Shown here: positions 33,781 through 41,504 of the stretch, piece after piece
Numbering within the stretch: position 1 is the first letter of the stretch
Layout: each line of letters opens with the position of its first letter
Assembly: GCA_018432315.1 (NCBI GenBank)
Contig: JAHDLB010000017.1
Location: 1 to 64,000, forward strand
Length of the DNA stretch: 64,000 nt
DNA from: Anaerolineae bacterium
GTDB taxonomy: Bacteria > Chloroflexota > Anaerolineae > Aggregatilineales > Aggregatilineaceae
Reading direction: 5' to 3'
Program-made: the position numbers and the translations under genes
The notes under the pieces: generated by a model
What the model was told of the DNA's origin: nothing
The model's input: the letters and a program-made list of their open reading frames with translations, nothing else
Databases searched by the model: none

Positions 33781-34815
33781 ATGCGAATCAACACGTCACG
33801 CACAGAACTGGTCGCCCTGGTCTCCGTTGGACTGATTGTGCTTGGGCTACCTGCGGCGGCTTTGGGCTATCAGTACTGGCTGCGTCCGGCAACCGCGCCC
33901 ACGCACGTGATCGATATCGATCTACGTGTGCCACAAGATGGCGGGTTCGCTCCTGAAGCGATCACGGTCACAATGGGCGAACCCGTCACGCTGCGTTTCG
34001 CTTCGCTGGATGTGACCCATGGCATTGCCATTGGACCCGGACTTGGCGTGGACCTCGGTCATGTTGATCCTGGTCAGGTGAAAGAGATTACGCTCACATT
34101 CGATCATCCCGGCACATACACCTACTACTGCAACGCCTGGTGCAGCCCGGATCACTGGCGAATGCGTGGCACACTCCAGGTCATCGACCCAGACAATCCG
34201 GGGTTCGTGCCCCCGGCCCAGTCCGATCCCATGATCCAGGCGCTGATCGTGGAAGGCGTAGATATTGATGCTAAACACGAGGAAGGGCACGGGCATGACG
34301 ACGATCCGGCGCTGGAAATCACACGCCCGCTCTCGGCCCAGCACGGCGCAGATCTGCTCGACAGCGTGACACTTCCTGATGAAGTAATCGATCCCCTCTG
34401 GCGGCGTTCCCATGCACCAACACAGGCGCTTGAGCTATTGGGCACGGCCAATCCTCAGATGACACAGGCTGATTTGATCGATGTAGTCGCGTATCTGTGG
34501 ACGGCGGATACTGCACCAGAAACAATCCTCAATGCTCAGGTCTTGTACAACAAAAACTGCGCAGCCTGTCACGGGCAGTACGGCGGCGGAGACGGTCCAG
34601 CAGCGGATACAACCGCCGAAAACCCGGTGATCTTCGCTGATCCCGCATTTATGTTTGAAATGCGCAGCGATGTACTGTATGCCAAAATTCGGCGTGGGGG
34701 GATGGGCACCGACATGCCCAACTTCGGCACCTTATTCACGCAGGAAGAAACCTGGGCGCTGGTCGAATACCTCTGGACGCTGCCCGTGCAATTAGCTAAT
34801 CAAGGCGAAGAGTGA
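33781..34815 (+). CDS. CuA cupredoxin fused to cytochrome c, 344 aa
   Basis: N-terminal signal/anchor helix (ELVALVSVGLIVLGLPAAALGY), then a cupredoxin with complete CuA ligands (DVTHGIAIG and CNAWCSPDHWRM, C-x3-C-x3-H-x2-M), a His-rich linker (DAKHEEGHGHDDD), an ADLLDSV helical part, and a class I cytochrome c with heme motif NCAACHGQYGGGDG about residue 260 and axial Met in GMGTDMPNFG. This is the layout of cytochrome oxidase subunit II of the caa3 type, but without subunit I nearby and with a single N-terminal helix. Likely carries electrons outside the membrane to an unknown acceptor. Confidence 0.85.
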   Translation: MRINTSRTELVALVSVGLIVLGLPAAALGYQYWLRPATAPTHVIDIDLRVPQDGGFAPEAITVTMGEPVTLRFASLDVTHGIAIGPGLGVDLGHVDPGQVKEITLTFDHPGTYTYYCNAWCSPDHWRMRGTLQVIDPDNPGFVPPAQSDPMIQALIVEGVDIDAKHEEGHGHDDDPALEITRPLSAQHGADLLDSVTLPDEVIDPLWRRSHAPTQALELLGTANPQMTQADLIDVVAYLWTADTAPETILNAQVLYNKNCAACHGQYGGGDGPAADTTAENPVIFADPAFMFEMRSDVLYAKIRRGGMGTDMPNFGTLFTQEETWALVEYLWTLPVQLANQGEE

Positions 34816-34818
34816 TCC

Positions 34819-35631
34819 ATGTCGACAACGTCACAGGCCAACTTACGCCCCCTCTATGCGACCCGCGCTTTGATGCGGCACTGGCTGCTGATCTTCATCG
34901 CTCTGTATGGCGTGTTTAACCTGTTGCCATTTCTCGCGCCAGTTTTGATGAAAATCGGGTGGCCAGGTGGAGGTAACGCCATCTATACATTTTACTCAGC
35001 CCTCTGCCACCAAATGGCTCAACGTTCGTTTTTCCTGTTTGGTCAGCACAACATGTACACGCTGGACCAATTACCAGTGATGTTAACCGGCAACACCGGG
35101 ACTGACACCCTGTTGTTGAGAAATTTCCGGGGCAACGATGTGTTGGGGTGGAAAGTTGCGTGGTCTGACCGGATGGTATCGATGTATGCCGGCATCTGGC
35201 TGGTTGGTGTGGTGTATTGGGGCGCGTCCCGTGTACGCCCACAGAGACCCATCTCAATCTGGCGCTTTGGATTGCTCGCACTCCCGATGGTCATAGACGG
35301 GAGCACACACATGATTAGTGATACGCTGGATGGCTTGACTACCGGCTTTCGCTATCAAAACACCTGGTTGGCATCTTTGACGGGGCATGTCATGTCAGAC
35401 AGTTTCTACACCGGTGATGCACTCGGCTCATTTAACTCGTGGATGCGTTTGCTAACCGGCTTGCTATTTGCGGTTGGGGCCGTGTGGCTGGTCTTTCCAC
35501 TGATGGATCGTTACGCGCGCGCAACTCTGGTTGACATTGACACCAAAATCGAACAGGTCAACGAAGCTCAACGTCGTTTATCTGCACAGCGCGAACAATT
35601 GCTGAATCAGGTTCATCATCTGGGTGGATAG
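34819..35631 (+). CDS. DUF2085 multi-helix membrane protein, 270 aa
   Basis: Integral membrane protein with DUF2085 hallmark FYSALCHQMAQRSFFLFG near residue 60 (Cys-His pair) and further helices (MYAGIWLVGVVYWGAS, GLLALPMVIDGSTHM, RLLTGLLFAVGAVWLVFPL). C-terminal coiled segment (DIDTKIEQVNEAQRRLSAQREQLLNQ). Family function unknown; the CHQ motif suggests metal or heme contact. Last gene of the PCYCGC-CuA-DUF1573-NosR-cytochrome operon, closed by a strong terminator. Confidence 0.75.
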   Translation: MSTTSQANLRPLYATRALMRHWLLIFIALYGVFNLLPFLAPVLMKIGWPGGGNAIYTFYSALCHQMAQRSFFLFGQHNMYTLDQLPVMLTGNTGTDTLLLRNFRGNDVLGWKVAWSDRMVSMYAGIWLVGVVYWGASRVRPQRPISIWRFGLLALPMVIDGSTHMISDTLDGLTTGFRYQNTWLASLTGHVMSDSFYTGDALGSFNSWMRLLTGLLFAVGAVWLVFPLMDRYARATLVDIDTKIEQVNEAQRRLSAQREQLLNQVHHLGG

Positions 35632-35721
35632 GGGTCATGCTGATTATTCCCTAAAATGGTGTGGGTTTTGCTCTTTTCCTCATGTCCGAAGTGTTTACGC
35701 TGGATCAATACTATTACAACG

Positions 35722-35759
35722 AAATGCCAAGAGCAATTGATCACTGCTCTCGGCATTTT
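35722..35759. terminator. Bidirectional terminator closing the electron-transfer operon
   Basis: AAATGCCAAGAGCA (35722-35735) pairs with TGCTCTCGGCATTTT (35745-35759), one mismatch, with a T-run after it. It lies between the convergent DUF2085 gene and the gene at 35794. Confidence 0.85.
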
Positions 35760-35793
35760 CTGATCATCTGTTTGAATCAACAGCACCACCGGT

Positions 35794-37071
35794 TTAGTCG
35801 ATCGCTATCTCCTGGGGCGAAAAACAATACTCAGGATCGAGCTGCAACATGTAACCGCCTGGAATACCATAGACTGGAATCGGCTCACCATAGGATGATC
35901 CTGGTACACATGGATTGTTGCGCCACACGCAGAAGATACCGGTTTTGGCGTGCAATCCATAGTTTGCACCATCCAGCGTGTCGAACATCACGCTCTCAGC
36001 CTCGTTGATGTCCTCAACGATACGTTCCATCTGATCGCGTGGTACAAAAGCGATCTGGTCGGTTTCGTTGCCACGATGCAGGTACTGAAACGGCGGATTG
36101 GCGCGATGACGCTCCGGATCACCGGGTTCGGACTGGGTGGTCAGAATCAGCGCAGCGGGAGCTTGTCCCGTATCCGACTCCAACACAAATACATGCACCG
36201 GCTGCCGGTCAAAGATTAGCGCATCCCGCCCGCGCAGCCAGATTTCGTCCCCGCCAAGCTGAACGATGTGCAGTAGATTGGTCGGTAAGGTGGCAGCCTG
36301 GGTAGTGTAGAGCGTCGGGAGCGAACCTTCCTGGTATTCCTCAGGTACGGTCGCGACCTTGAGCGCGTGGGCAATCGCCAGCCAGGCGGGCAGTGTGTCA
36401 GGCGGCAGCGCCGCCCAGTACCCTTCCTTCAACGACCGGCGCAGATCATACGCCAATTGGACACCAAACGGATCGTTCGTATACGATGTGCGATTATCCA
36501 CAAAATGTGAGTAGTTGTGGCGACTCTCGATCAGCCAACGGAAGCAGGCCGCAGTCTCCGCACTGCCAAACACAAAACCCTCGCCGATCTCGACTTCGAT
36601 GTCCAGGTGGGGGTTGTCAACGATCTGGTCTTCCGGCACATCTTCGAGCGGATCCAACGCGTCATCATCCAGTGTGATATCGTCGTATTCGGATGGCACG
36701 TCAAGATCGCTCCAGTATTGATAGACCACCTCGTCACCGAAGGTTTCCTCGACAGCCTTCAGCATCTCATAGCCAAAAACGCGCCGGATTAGATCGATTA
36801 CGGGAGGCTGCTGGGCATCGTGTCGATTTTCCCAGGCCAGCCAGGTGCAGTTGGGCCAGACGCGGTTGGCCAGCGCCATGTGCCGCACCTGCGCCAGCCG
36901 GTTCAGGTTGAGTAGCGCTTCAGCGGTCGGCGCAGCAGACAACAGCGTTTCCACTTCAGAACGCTTGACGCCCAAGGCGCGCGCCACATGATGTTCGGGT
37001 AGATCGGTCACACCGCGCTGGGCAAACCACACGCGGATGGTGGCTGGTGGTTGGTTCGTAGTCGTAGGCAT
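35794..37071 (-). CDS. Uncharacterised protein, 425 aa
   Basis: No recognised domain. The N-terminal 60 residues look like an HTH (TIRVWFAQRGVTDLPEHHVARALGVKRSEVE split here), the centre is acidic (YDDITLDDDALDPLEDVPEDQ), and the C-terminal half is beta-rich with VHVFVLESDTGQAPAALILTT and YCFSPQE. No signal peptide or membrane segment. It follows the gene at 37236-38132 on the same strand and the same order appears in fragment form at the left window edge (1-44), so it belongs to a repeated unit with the HTH and MIENLRPL genes. Function unknown; a cytoplasmic regulator or an element-encoded protein are both possible. Confidence 0.6.
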   Translation of the reverse strand: MPTTTNQPPATIRVWFAQRGVTDLPEHHVARALGVKRSEVETLLSAAPTAEALLNLNRLAQVRHMALANRVWPNCTWLAWENRHDAQQPPVIDLIRRVFGYEMLKAVEETFGDEVVYQYWSDLDVPSEYDDITLDDDALDPLEDVPEDQIVDNPHLDIEVEIGEGFVFGSAETAACFRWLIESRHNYSHFVDNRTSYTNDPFGVQLAYDLRRSLKEGYWAALPPDTLPAWLAIAHALKVATVPEEYQEGSLPTLYTTQAATLPTNLLHIVQLGGDEIWLRGRDALIFDRQPVHVFVLESDTGQAPAALILTTQSEPGDPERHRANPPFQYLHRGNETDQIAFVPRDQMERIVEDINEAESVMFDTLDGANYGLHAKTGIFCVWRNNPCVPGSSYGEPIPVYGIPGGYMLQLDPEYCFSPQEIAID

Positions 37072-37119
37072 TTGTTTCTCTTTCCATCGCTTCCGAGTAT
37101 CTCGGATAAGCGGATTATC

Positions 37120-37278
37120 TCATATATCAACAGTCAACGCGCGACGTCGTTTCGCCCGCTGGCGGCAGGCATTGGAGCAGTACACCCGACGCCGCCCCCC
37201 TAAGGGAGAGGCATCCGGCAGCACCGTTGCACATACTACACAGCGCCGCTCGCGGCGGCGATCACTTTTGGGACAGCA
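37120..37278 (-). pseudogene. Zinc-finger frame without start, possible frameshifted tail
   Basis: A frame with no start codon, overlapping the 3' end of the gene at 37236, reads SDRRRERRCVVCATVLP, then GRRRVYCSNACRQRAKRRR. This is a recognisable CxxC...CSNACRQRAKRR zinc-finger of the kind that ends many element-encoded proteins. The main frame stops at 37236 just as the finger begins, so a -1/+2 shift would append it to the membrane protein. Either a disabling frameshift or a programmed one. Confidence 0.5.
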
Positions 37279-38132
37279 CTATTGCCGTTGCGGCGTGGCG
37301 ACGACAGGTCGTCCAGCAGGTCGAGCGCTGCGTGGTTTGCTGGCCGTTCCGTTTCCTCCGGCTCAGCGAACCAGAGATCCGCTTGCATTTCCCGGTAGAC
37401 TGCCAATCTCCAATCTGCCTGCGTCATGGCCGCCAGCGTTTCCTTACGACGGGCATTGACTTTGCGCAGCGCATCCTGGAGGGCATTCGCGTGAAACTGG
37501 GACCACTCAGGGAGCTGCTCAGGTTCAGCAGTCAACGCCTGCCAGTCCACCAACGCGGATTGATAGGCGTACTCAGCCGCATGACGCTGCTCAATCGTTT
37601 CGAGCATCTGACCCTTGAGCACGTAGGCGGTGCTTAATACCACCATCGGCGGCACAATCGCCTCAAGCCAGGCGAAAACGCTCTGCTCAAAACCCAGTAG
37701 AGCCACCTGGATGTTCCCCGCCAACGCCACCGAAGTGCACATGCCCATGCTGAGATACAAGAGCCGCCTGGACGTGGTTGAGGTGCCAAGCGTGGCTAAG
37801 GCCAACGAAAATACCACCTGTCCGATTTCGGCAGACAGAACCGTCGCCAGCCCGACCGCCACTTGCGCCAGGTTGTTGGGTACGGCTTGCCCAAAAGTCT
37901 GCGAGCCGATGACATAGAGCCGGATGGCCGATGGCGTGAAGGCTGCCAGCAACAGAACCATGCACAGCAGTGAAATCAGTCGGGTAACGGACAGCGGATA
38001 GCGGGAGATCGCGGTGTGGGTGAACTGCTCGCGCGTCGGTTTGGAGCCAAGCGCACGAATCACGGCGTTACGCGCACTTTTGCGCGCACCCTGTCGTTGT
38101 TCTTGTGTAAGAGGTCGCAGGTTCTCGATCAT
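37236..38132 (-). CDS. Multi-helix membrane protein of the att-locus unit, 298 aa
   Basis: Start at 38132 (MIENLRPLTQEQRQ) with GGAGG upstream; the reading from GTG 38150 overlaps the HTH stop. A basic cytoplasmic N-terminus of 50 residues is followed by four or five helices (LISLLCMVLLLAAFTPSAIRL, VAVGLATVLSAEIGQVVFSLA split here, VFAWLEAIVPPMVVLSTAYVL) and a long soluble C-terminal helix-rich part. No family recognised. A truncated copy with near-identical N-terminus lies at 121-279. A zinc-finger coding frame continues past its stop in another frame. Possibly a membrane-bound spreading or exclusion factor, but that is only a guess. Confidence 0.6.
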   Translation of the reverse strand: MIENLRPLTQEQRQGARKSARNAVIRALGSKPTREQFTHTAISRYPLSVTRLISLLCMVLLLAAFTPSAIRLYVIGSQTFGQAVPNNLAQVAVGLATVLSAEIGQVVFSLALATLGTSTTSRRLLYLSMGMCTSVALAGNIQVALLGFEQSVFAWLEAIVPPMVVLSTAYVLKGQMLETIEQRHAAEYAYQSALVDWQALTAEPEQLPEWSQFHANALQDALRKVNARRKETLAAMTQADWRLAVYREMQADLWFAEPEETERPANHAALDLLDDLSSPRRNGNSAVPKVIAAASGAV

Positions 38133-40236
38133 CGCCGTGTCCTCCGTCACTTGCGCTTGCCGCGCAGTATCTGAGAAACGCGCTGCTGCGAGATGCCAAA
38201 AGCTTCGGCAAGTGACACCACCGTCTCACCCTGGATATAACGAGCACGTATCCGGCGATTGCGTTCATGTTTGCTGGGTGTATGATCTGTGAGGGGAAAA
38301 TCCGGGGTTTTCTGCCCGATGTACATGAGTAACATACCGTAATTGATCGCGTCCACAAGATGTTGGAATCCCCTGACGCATAGGCCCCTATGGGGCATAA
38401 ATCGCTCGTGGTCTTGAGACCCGGGCGATTGTGTTTCTGGTCACCTGAATCACCACTTACTTCTCCTCCACCACCGCCTGACGAGCCGCCATCCCCACCA
38501 CCGTCTGAGCCTGGCGTGCCGCCACTTCCACCGTCATCTCCATCGGGGTTGCCTCCCTCCGTGAAATGAAGCGCCATGCGCAGGTCCAGGAACCGTTCCG
38601 CCCACGGCTTGAGCGTGAAGTGGACAATCCGCTGTTCGTCCAGGTCGTAGATGATCTCCTCGAACATCATGCGCGCGAGCTGCTGCCGGTCCTCGTCGGA
38701 GCTTTCATCCCACAGTGACGAGATCATGTTGAGCACTTCCATGCACATGCGCAGCTCAATCGCCGCCTTCCGCACATCCGTCGTCCGCGACTCCCAGTGC
38801 GCGATCTCCCGCTCGCAGTCGGTCTTCCGCTTCACGTACTCTTCGCGCGAGAGGTCGCCGTCTTCGAACAGGTAGCGCGCCGCCTCGATCTTGCGCCGCA
38901 GCTTGGCGATGGCCGCCTGCTTCTGGCGTTCGATGTCGTCCTCTACCGGGCTGGGTCCGCCCTGGTCCACCTGGATCGCCATCTCAACGAGCAACGGGAG
39001 CTTGTCTTCCCTGATGTTCAGCACGCTGATCAGCTTCTTGAAGTCGTCCTCGATGACGTGCGTGGACACGGAACGGGTTCCGCAGCCGCACTTAACACCC
39101 TCGGCATGCCGGTAACGCAGCTTGCCGTACTGATCCACACCGCTCAGCCGGGAGCGGAGCTTGGGGTTGTCGTGTTCGCGGGCGTTGCGCTCGCACTGCG
39201 CGCACCACAGCAATCGGGTGAGTGGATATGGGTGAGCCTGTTTGACCGAACCGAAGGGGCGGGTCGTGACGCTGCGGCTCTCCTGGATCGTCGCCACCCG
39301 CTCAATGAGTTCGAATGGAAACACGCAGCGTCCCGTATCGTAGAGGATGCCCGTGGGGTTGTCCAGCATGCTCGCGTTCATGTCCTTGGCACGCCCCTCC
39401 GGGCTCAGGCCGGCATACTGCCGCCAGTTGGATACCACGCGGCGGATGTCATCCCGATTGACGGTGCGGGGCCGGTGCTTACGATCGCGGAAGACCCAGC
39501 CCTCGTCGGTGATCTGGTACGCGATACGCTCGATGCCCTGGTTGTTCCCGGCATATAGCTCCAGGATGCGCCGGGCGCAGTCATAGTACCCACGCCACAG
39601 CGCACCCGGTTCCGGTGGATCCTGCTCCACATCACCTGGCACGTACTGACCGTCAGGCAGAAGCCAGGCGCCGTAGGGTGATGGCTCGAGATATCCCCGT
39701 TCATTTCGGATCGTTCCGAAGGGAGGCATCCCAACCGTCTTGCCTTGCCCTTTGCGATAGACGATGCTGTCCTTGGCACGCTGTGCGATGTCGGCGGCAT
39801 AAGCCTCATCCTGCATCGCCATGAAGTTGACCATCATGCGACCCATCGGGGTCGAGGTGTCGATCTCCCGCCCAGGTGCGGCCAGCACCAGGTGTACGCC
39901 ATGTTCATCCAGCAGGTCCAGCAAGTGACCCACCCGCCACGTCTTGCGGTGCAGGCGCGCCAGGTCGTTGGCGACCAGGGCCACCACATCTGGATCGCCC
40001 AGTCGTGTCTTCAGAGCCAGCCAGCCCGGACGGTTCTTCACTTCACGTCCCGACTTGTGTCCCTCGGCATCCTCGTACCATTCGGGTATCCAGGCATTCC
40101 GGTCACAGACCGTCTGGATGTTGGCACGCTGGCGTTCCGGGCTGTTCATGTCGCTCTCGTCGCGCGTGTACGATTGGCGGATGTAACACAGGGCGACGGT
40201 GCGTGGTACAGTGAACTGGCGTTTGGGGTTGGGCAT
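38068..40236 (-). CDS. Large serine recombinase of the second element, about 722 aa as read
   Basis: Start at 40236 (MPNPKRQFTV) with AGGAGGAG upstream. Resolvase domain with catalytic Ser about residue 22 (LCYIRQSYTRDE) and DLARLHRKTWRVGHLL; recombinase domain (RILELYAGNNQGIERIAYQIT); zinc ribbon (LLWCAQCERN, VKCGCGTRSV); coiled helices; then a Gly/Ser/Asp-rich linker of about 40 residues (GSGGTPGSDGGGDGGSS). After the linker the frame crosses att site C and runs on for about 110 residues in a frame that overlaps the HTH gene antiparallel in phase, so that tail is probably accidental. About half-identical by eye to the recombinase at 291-2306. Upstream lies the 105-residue partner gene. Confidence 0.85.
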   Translation of the reverse strand: MPNPKRQFTVPRTVALCYIRQSYTRDESDMNSPERQRANIQTVCDRNAWIPEWYEDAEGHKSGREVKNRPGWLALKTRLGDPDVVALVANDLARLHRKTWRVGHLLDLLDEHGVHLVLAAPGREIDTSTPMGRMMVNFMAMQDEAYAADIAQRAKDSIVYRKGQGKTVGMPPFGTIRNERGYLEPSPYGAWLLPDGQYVPGDVEQDPPEPGALWRGYYDCARRILELYAGNNQGIERIAYQITDEGWVFRDRKHRPRTVNRDDIRRVVSNWRQYAGLSPEGRAKDMNASMLDNPTGILYDTGRCVFPFELIERVATIQESRSVTTRPFGSVKQAHPYPLTRLLWCAQCERNAREHDNPKLRSRLSGVDQYGKLRYRHAEGVKCGCGTRSVSTHVIEDDFKKLISVLNIREDKLPLLVEMAIQVDQGGPSPVEDDIERQKQAAIAKLRRKIEAARYLFEDGDLSREEYVKRKTDCEREIAHWESRTTDVRKAAIELRMCMEVLNMISSLWDESSDEDRQQLARMMFEEIIYDLDEQRIVHFTLKPWAERFLDLRMALHFTEGGNPDGDDGGSGGTPGSDGGGDGGSSGGGGGEVSGDSGDQKHNRPGLKTTSDLCPIGAYASGDSNILWTRSITVCYSCTSGRKPRIFPSQIIHPANMNAIAGYVLVISRVRRWCHLPKLLASRSSAFLRYCAASASDGGHGDDREPATSYTRTTTGCAQKCA
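38147..38398 (-). CDS. Small HTH protein at att site C, 83 aa
   Basis: Its ATG lies in the att core (ATGCCCCATAGGGG on this strand). Sequence starts MPHRGLCVRGFQHLVDA and ends with a resolvase-type HTH (RIRARYIQGETVVSLAEAFGISQQRVSQIL). Homologous to the gene at 7483 and to the recombinase tail at 291. Here the upstream recombinase reads through the same DNA in another frame, so the HTH protein must be made separately, if at all. Overlaps the start region of the membrane-protein gene downstream. Confidence 0.6.
   Translation of the reverse strand: MPHRGLCVRGFQHLVDAINYGMLLMYIGQKTPDFPLTDHTPSKHERNRRIRARYIQGETVVSLAEAFGISQQRVSQILRGKRK
38362..38408. repeat. att-like site C
   Basis: GTTGGAAT at 38362-38369 and core CCCCTATGGGGC at 38385-38396 with the same spacing as sites A and B. 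The right arm is different (ATCGCTCG in place of ATTCC), as expected if this half came from another partner during recombination. Confidence 0.65.
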
Positions 40237-40287
40237 GGCTCCTCCTGGTATGCTGGTTACGTGGTTCCTGGTCACAGATGGCGCGCG

Positions 40288-40605
40288 TCACTCAACGCGC
40301 AGAGTGAACTCGTTATTGCCCTTCCGATTGAGGTTGTTCGCCTGAATCTGGGCAACAGTCGTGAGGAAGTCGGCGAGACCGCGGGCGACCTCCGGATGGG
40401 CGAAGTCTGCTCCAAGTTCTTCGCAGACCGCGAAGGCGAAGTGATCGAGCACTTCAGGGGATGGCGGGTAGTACGTCGTGGATAGAGCTGTGTTGTGTGT
40501 GATGCTCAAGATCCGATCTCCTTGTTGCATTGGATACGATGGGTAGCTGAAGCGTGGCTGAGCAGCGAACTGCACGTAAACTTCGGCGCCCTCAAACAAC
40601 GTCAT
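40288..40605 (-). CDS. Small conserved partner of the second recombinase, 105 aa
   Basis: Lies 50 bp upstream of the recombinase, same strand. The C-terminal 55 residues align with the 68-residue protein at 2477-2683 (VLDHFAFAVCEELG, EVARGLADFLTTVAQ, LNRKGNNE). The N-terminal half (EGAEVYVQFAAQPRFSYPSYP) is specific to this copy. No known family. Its constant place before this recombinase type suggests a functional link, such as excision control. Start codon at 40605 lacks a strong ribosome binding site, so the beginning is uncertain. Confidence 0.6.
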   Translation of the reverse strand: MTLFEGAEVYVQFAAQPRFSYPSYPMQQGDRILSITHNTALSTTYYPPSPEVLDHFAFAVCEELGADFAHPEVARGLADFLTTVAQIQANNLNRKGNNEFTLRVE

Positions 40606-40701
40606 AACGTCTTACTCTGCGTTCCTTCACCCTGCAGGATCAGGCCGACATGATGCGTTTGCACCTGTGGCACTGACGCACATCGAAACCACTATCAGGT
40701 T

Positions 40702-40715
40702 GGGAACCGGTTCCG
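40702..40715. repeat. Palindrome copy 1 (GGAACCGGTTCC exact)
   Basis: Exact 12-bp core at 40703-40714 in the gap between the partner gene and the XRE gene. Leftmost copy of the family. Confidence 0.75.
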
Positions 40716-40952
40716 GCGAACGAGCCAGGCGCGAAGCTCGGAGGATAATATGGCGAACCGTCCAGCTTCACGACTCGGGGCCCTTTCTGTCAGACTGGCG
40801 AACCCAACCAGGACCATTCATCCTATCGAGGCAATGCGCTCGTAACAGGTATTCCAGACTGCTACATAGGCATTGATCCCGATTCGCTATTCGTATATAA
40901 TTTTAGCATGAAACGCATTTTCAATCAATCCCCTTGCAGGAGAAGAGTCACT

Positions 40953-41351
40953 ATGTCAAGCTCATCCATTTCCCCTCAGGATCCGCTCCCAACCGCGTTC
41001 ACCGAAGCTGTCGGACGGCGCATCCGTGAAGCGCGCGAGGAACGCAGGCTGAGCCAAAAACGACTCGCAGAACGTATCGAGCGCCGGCAGGCTGCCATCT
41101 CTGATATGGAGAACGGACGCATGCAGCCGGATGCCACCACACTGGTCGTGATGGCCGAGGCGCTGCACAAGCCACTCACCTACTTCTTCCCACCACCTTG
41201 GGGGCCACACGTGACGCGTGGGGATCTGAATTACGACGAGCAGGCGCTGCTTCTGGAGTTCCGGCGGCTGGAGAGTGAGGAATACCGGAAGATTGCTGTT
41301 GCGCTGCTGGCGGCGCTGGCCTCAATCGAGACCGTGGATCAGGATCGCTAG
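40953..41351 (+). CDS. XRE-family repressor of the second element, 132 aa
   Basis: Start at 40953 with AGGAG upstream, in place of the ATG at 40908. Cro/C1 HTH at about residues 17-72 (GRRIREAREERRLSQKRLAERI, RRQAAISDMENGRMQP), then LHKPLTYFFPPPW and a helical end. Paralogue of the regulator at 4747-5184. An AT-rich CGTATATAAT string lies about 60 bp upstream, similar to that before its paralogue, and may be the operator. Divergent from the recombinase block. Confidence 0.85.
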   Translation: MSSSSISPQDPLPTAFTEAVGRRIREAREERRLSQKRLAERIERRQAAISDMENGRMQPDATTLVVMAEALHKPLTYFFPPPWGPHVTRGDLNYDEQALLLEFRRLESEEYRKIAVALLAALASIETVDQDR

Positions 41352-41504
41352 GCGCGGTTCATCTCGCCAACAAGTATCGAAAATCATCAAAAAGTCAAGG
41401 TAGACGTAATTTAGTCTTGACGAACCTTTGGATATTATTGTTGTCCACTGGCTATTGCCATCGCGTCTCGATATTTATACAAACGACAAGATAGGAGCTT
41501 ACCA

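Noticed and set aside
32727-33803. 358-codon minus-strand open frame
   Set aside because: Antisense to the NosR/NapH-like gene, composition typical of shadow frames.
39070-39081. GGAACGGGTTCC resembling the iterated palindrome
   Set aside because: Differs at a central base, breaks symmetry, and lies in the conserved zinc-ribbon part of the recombinase gene; treated as chance.
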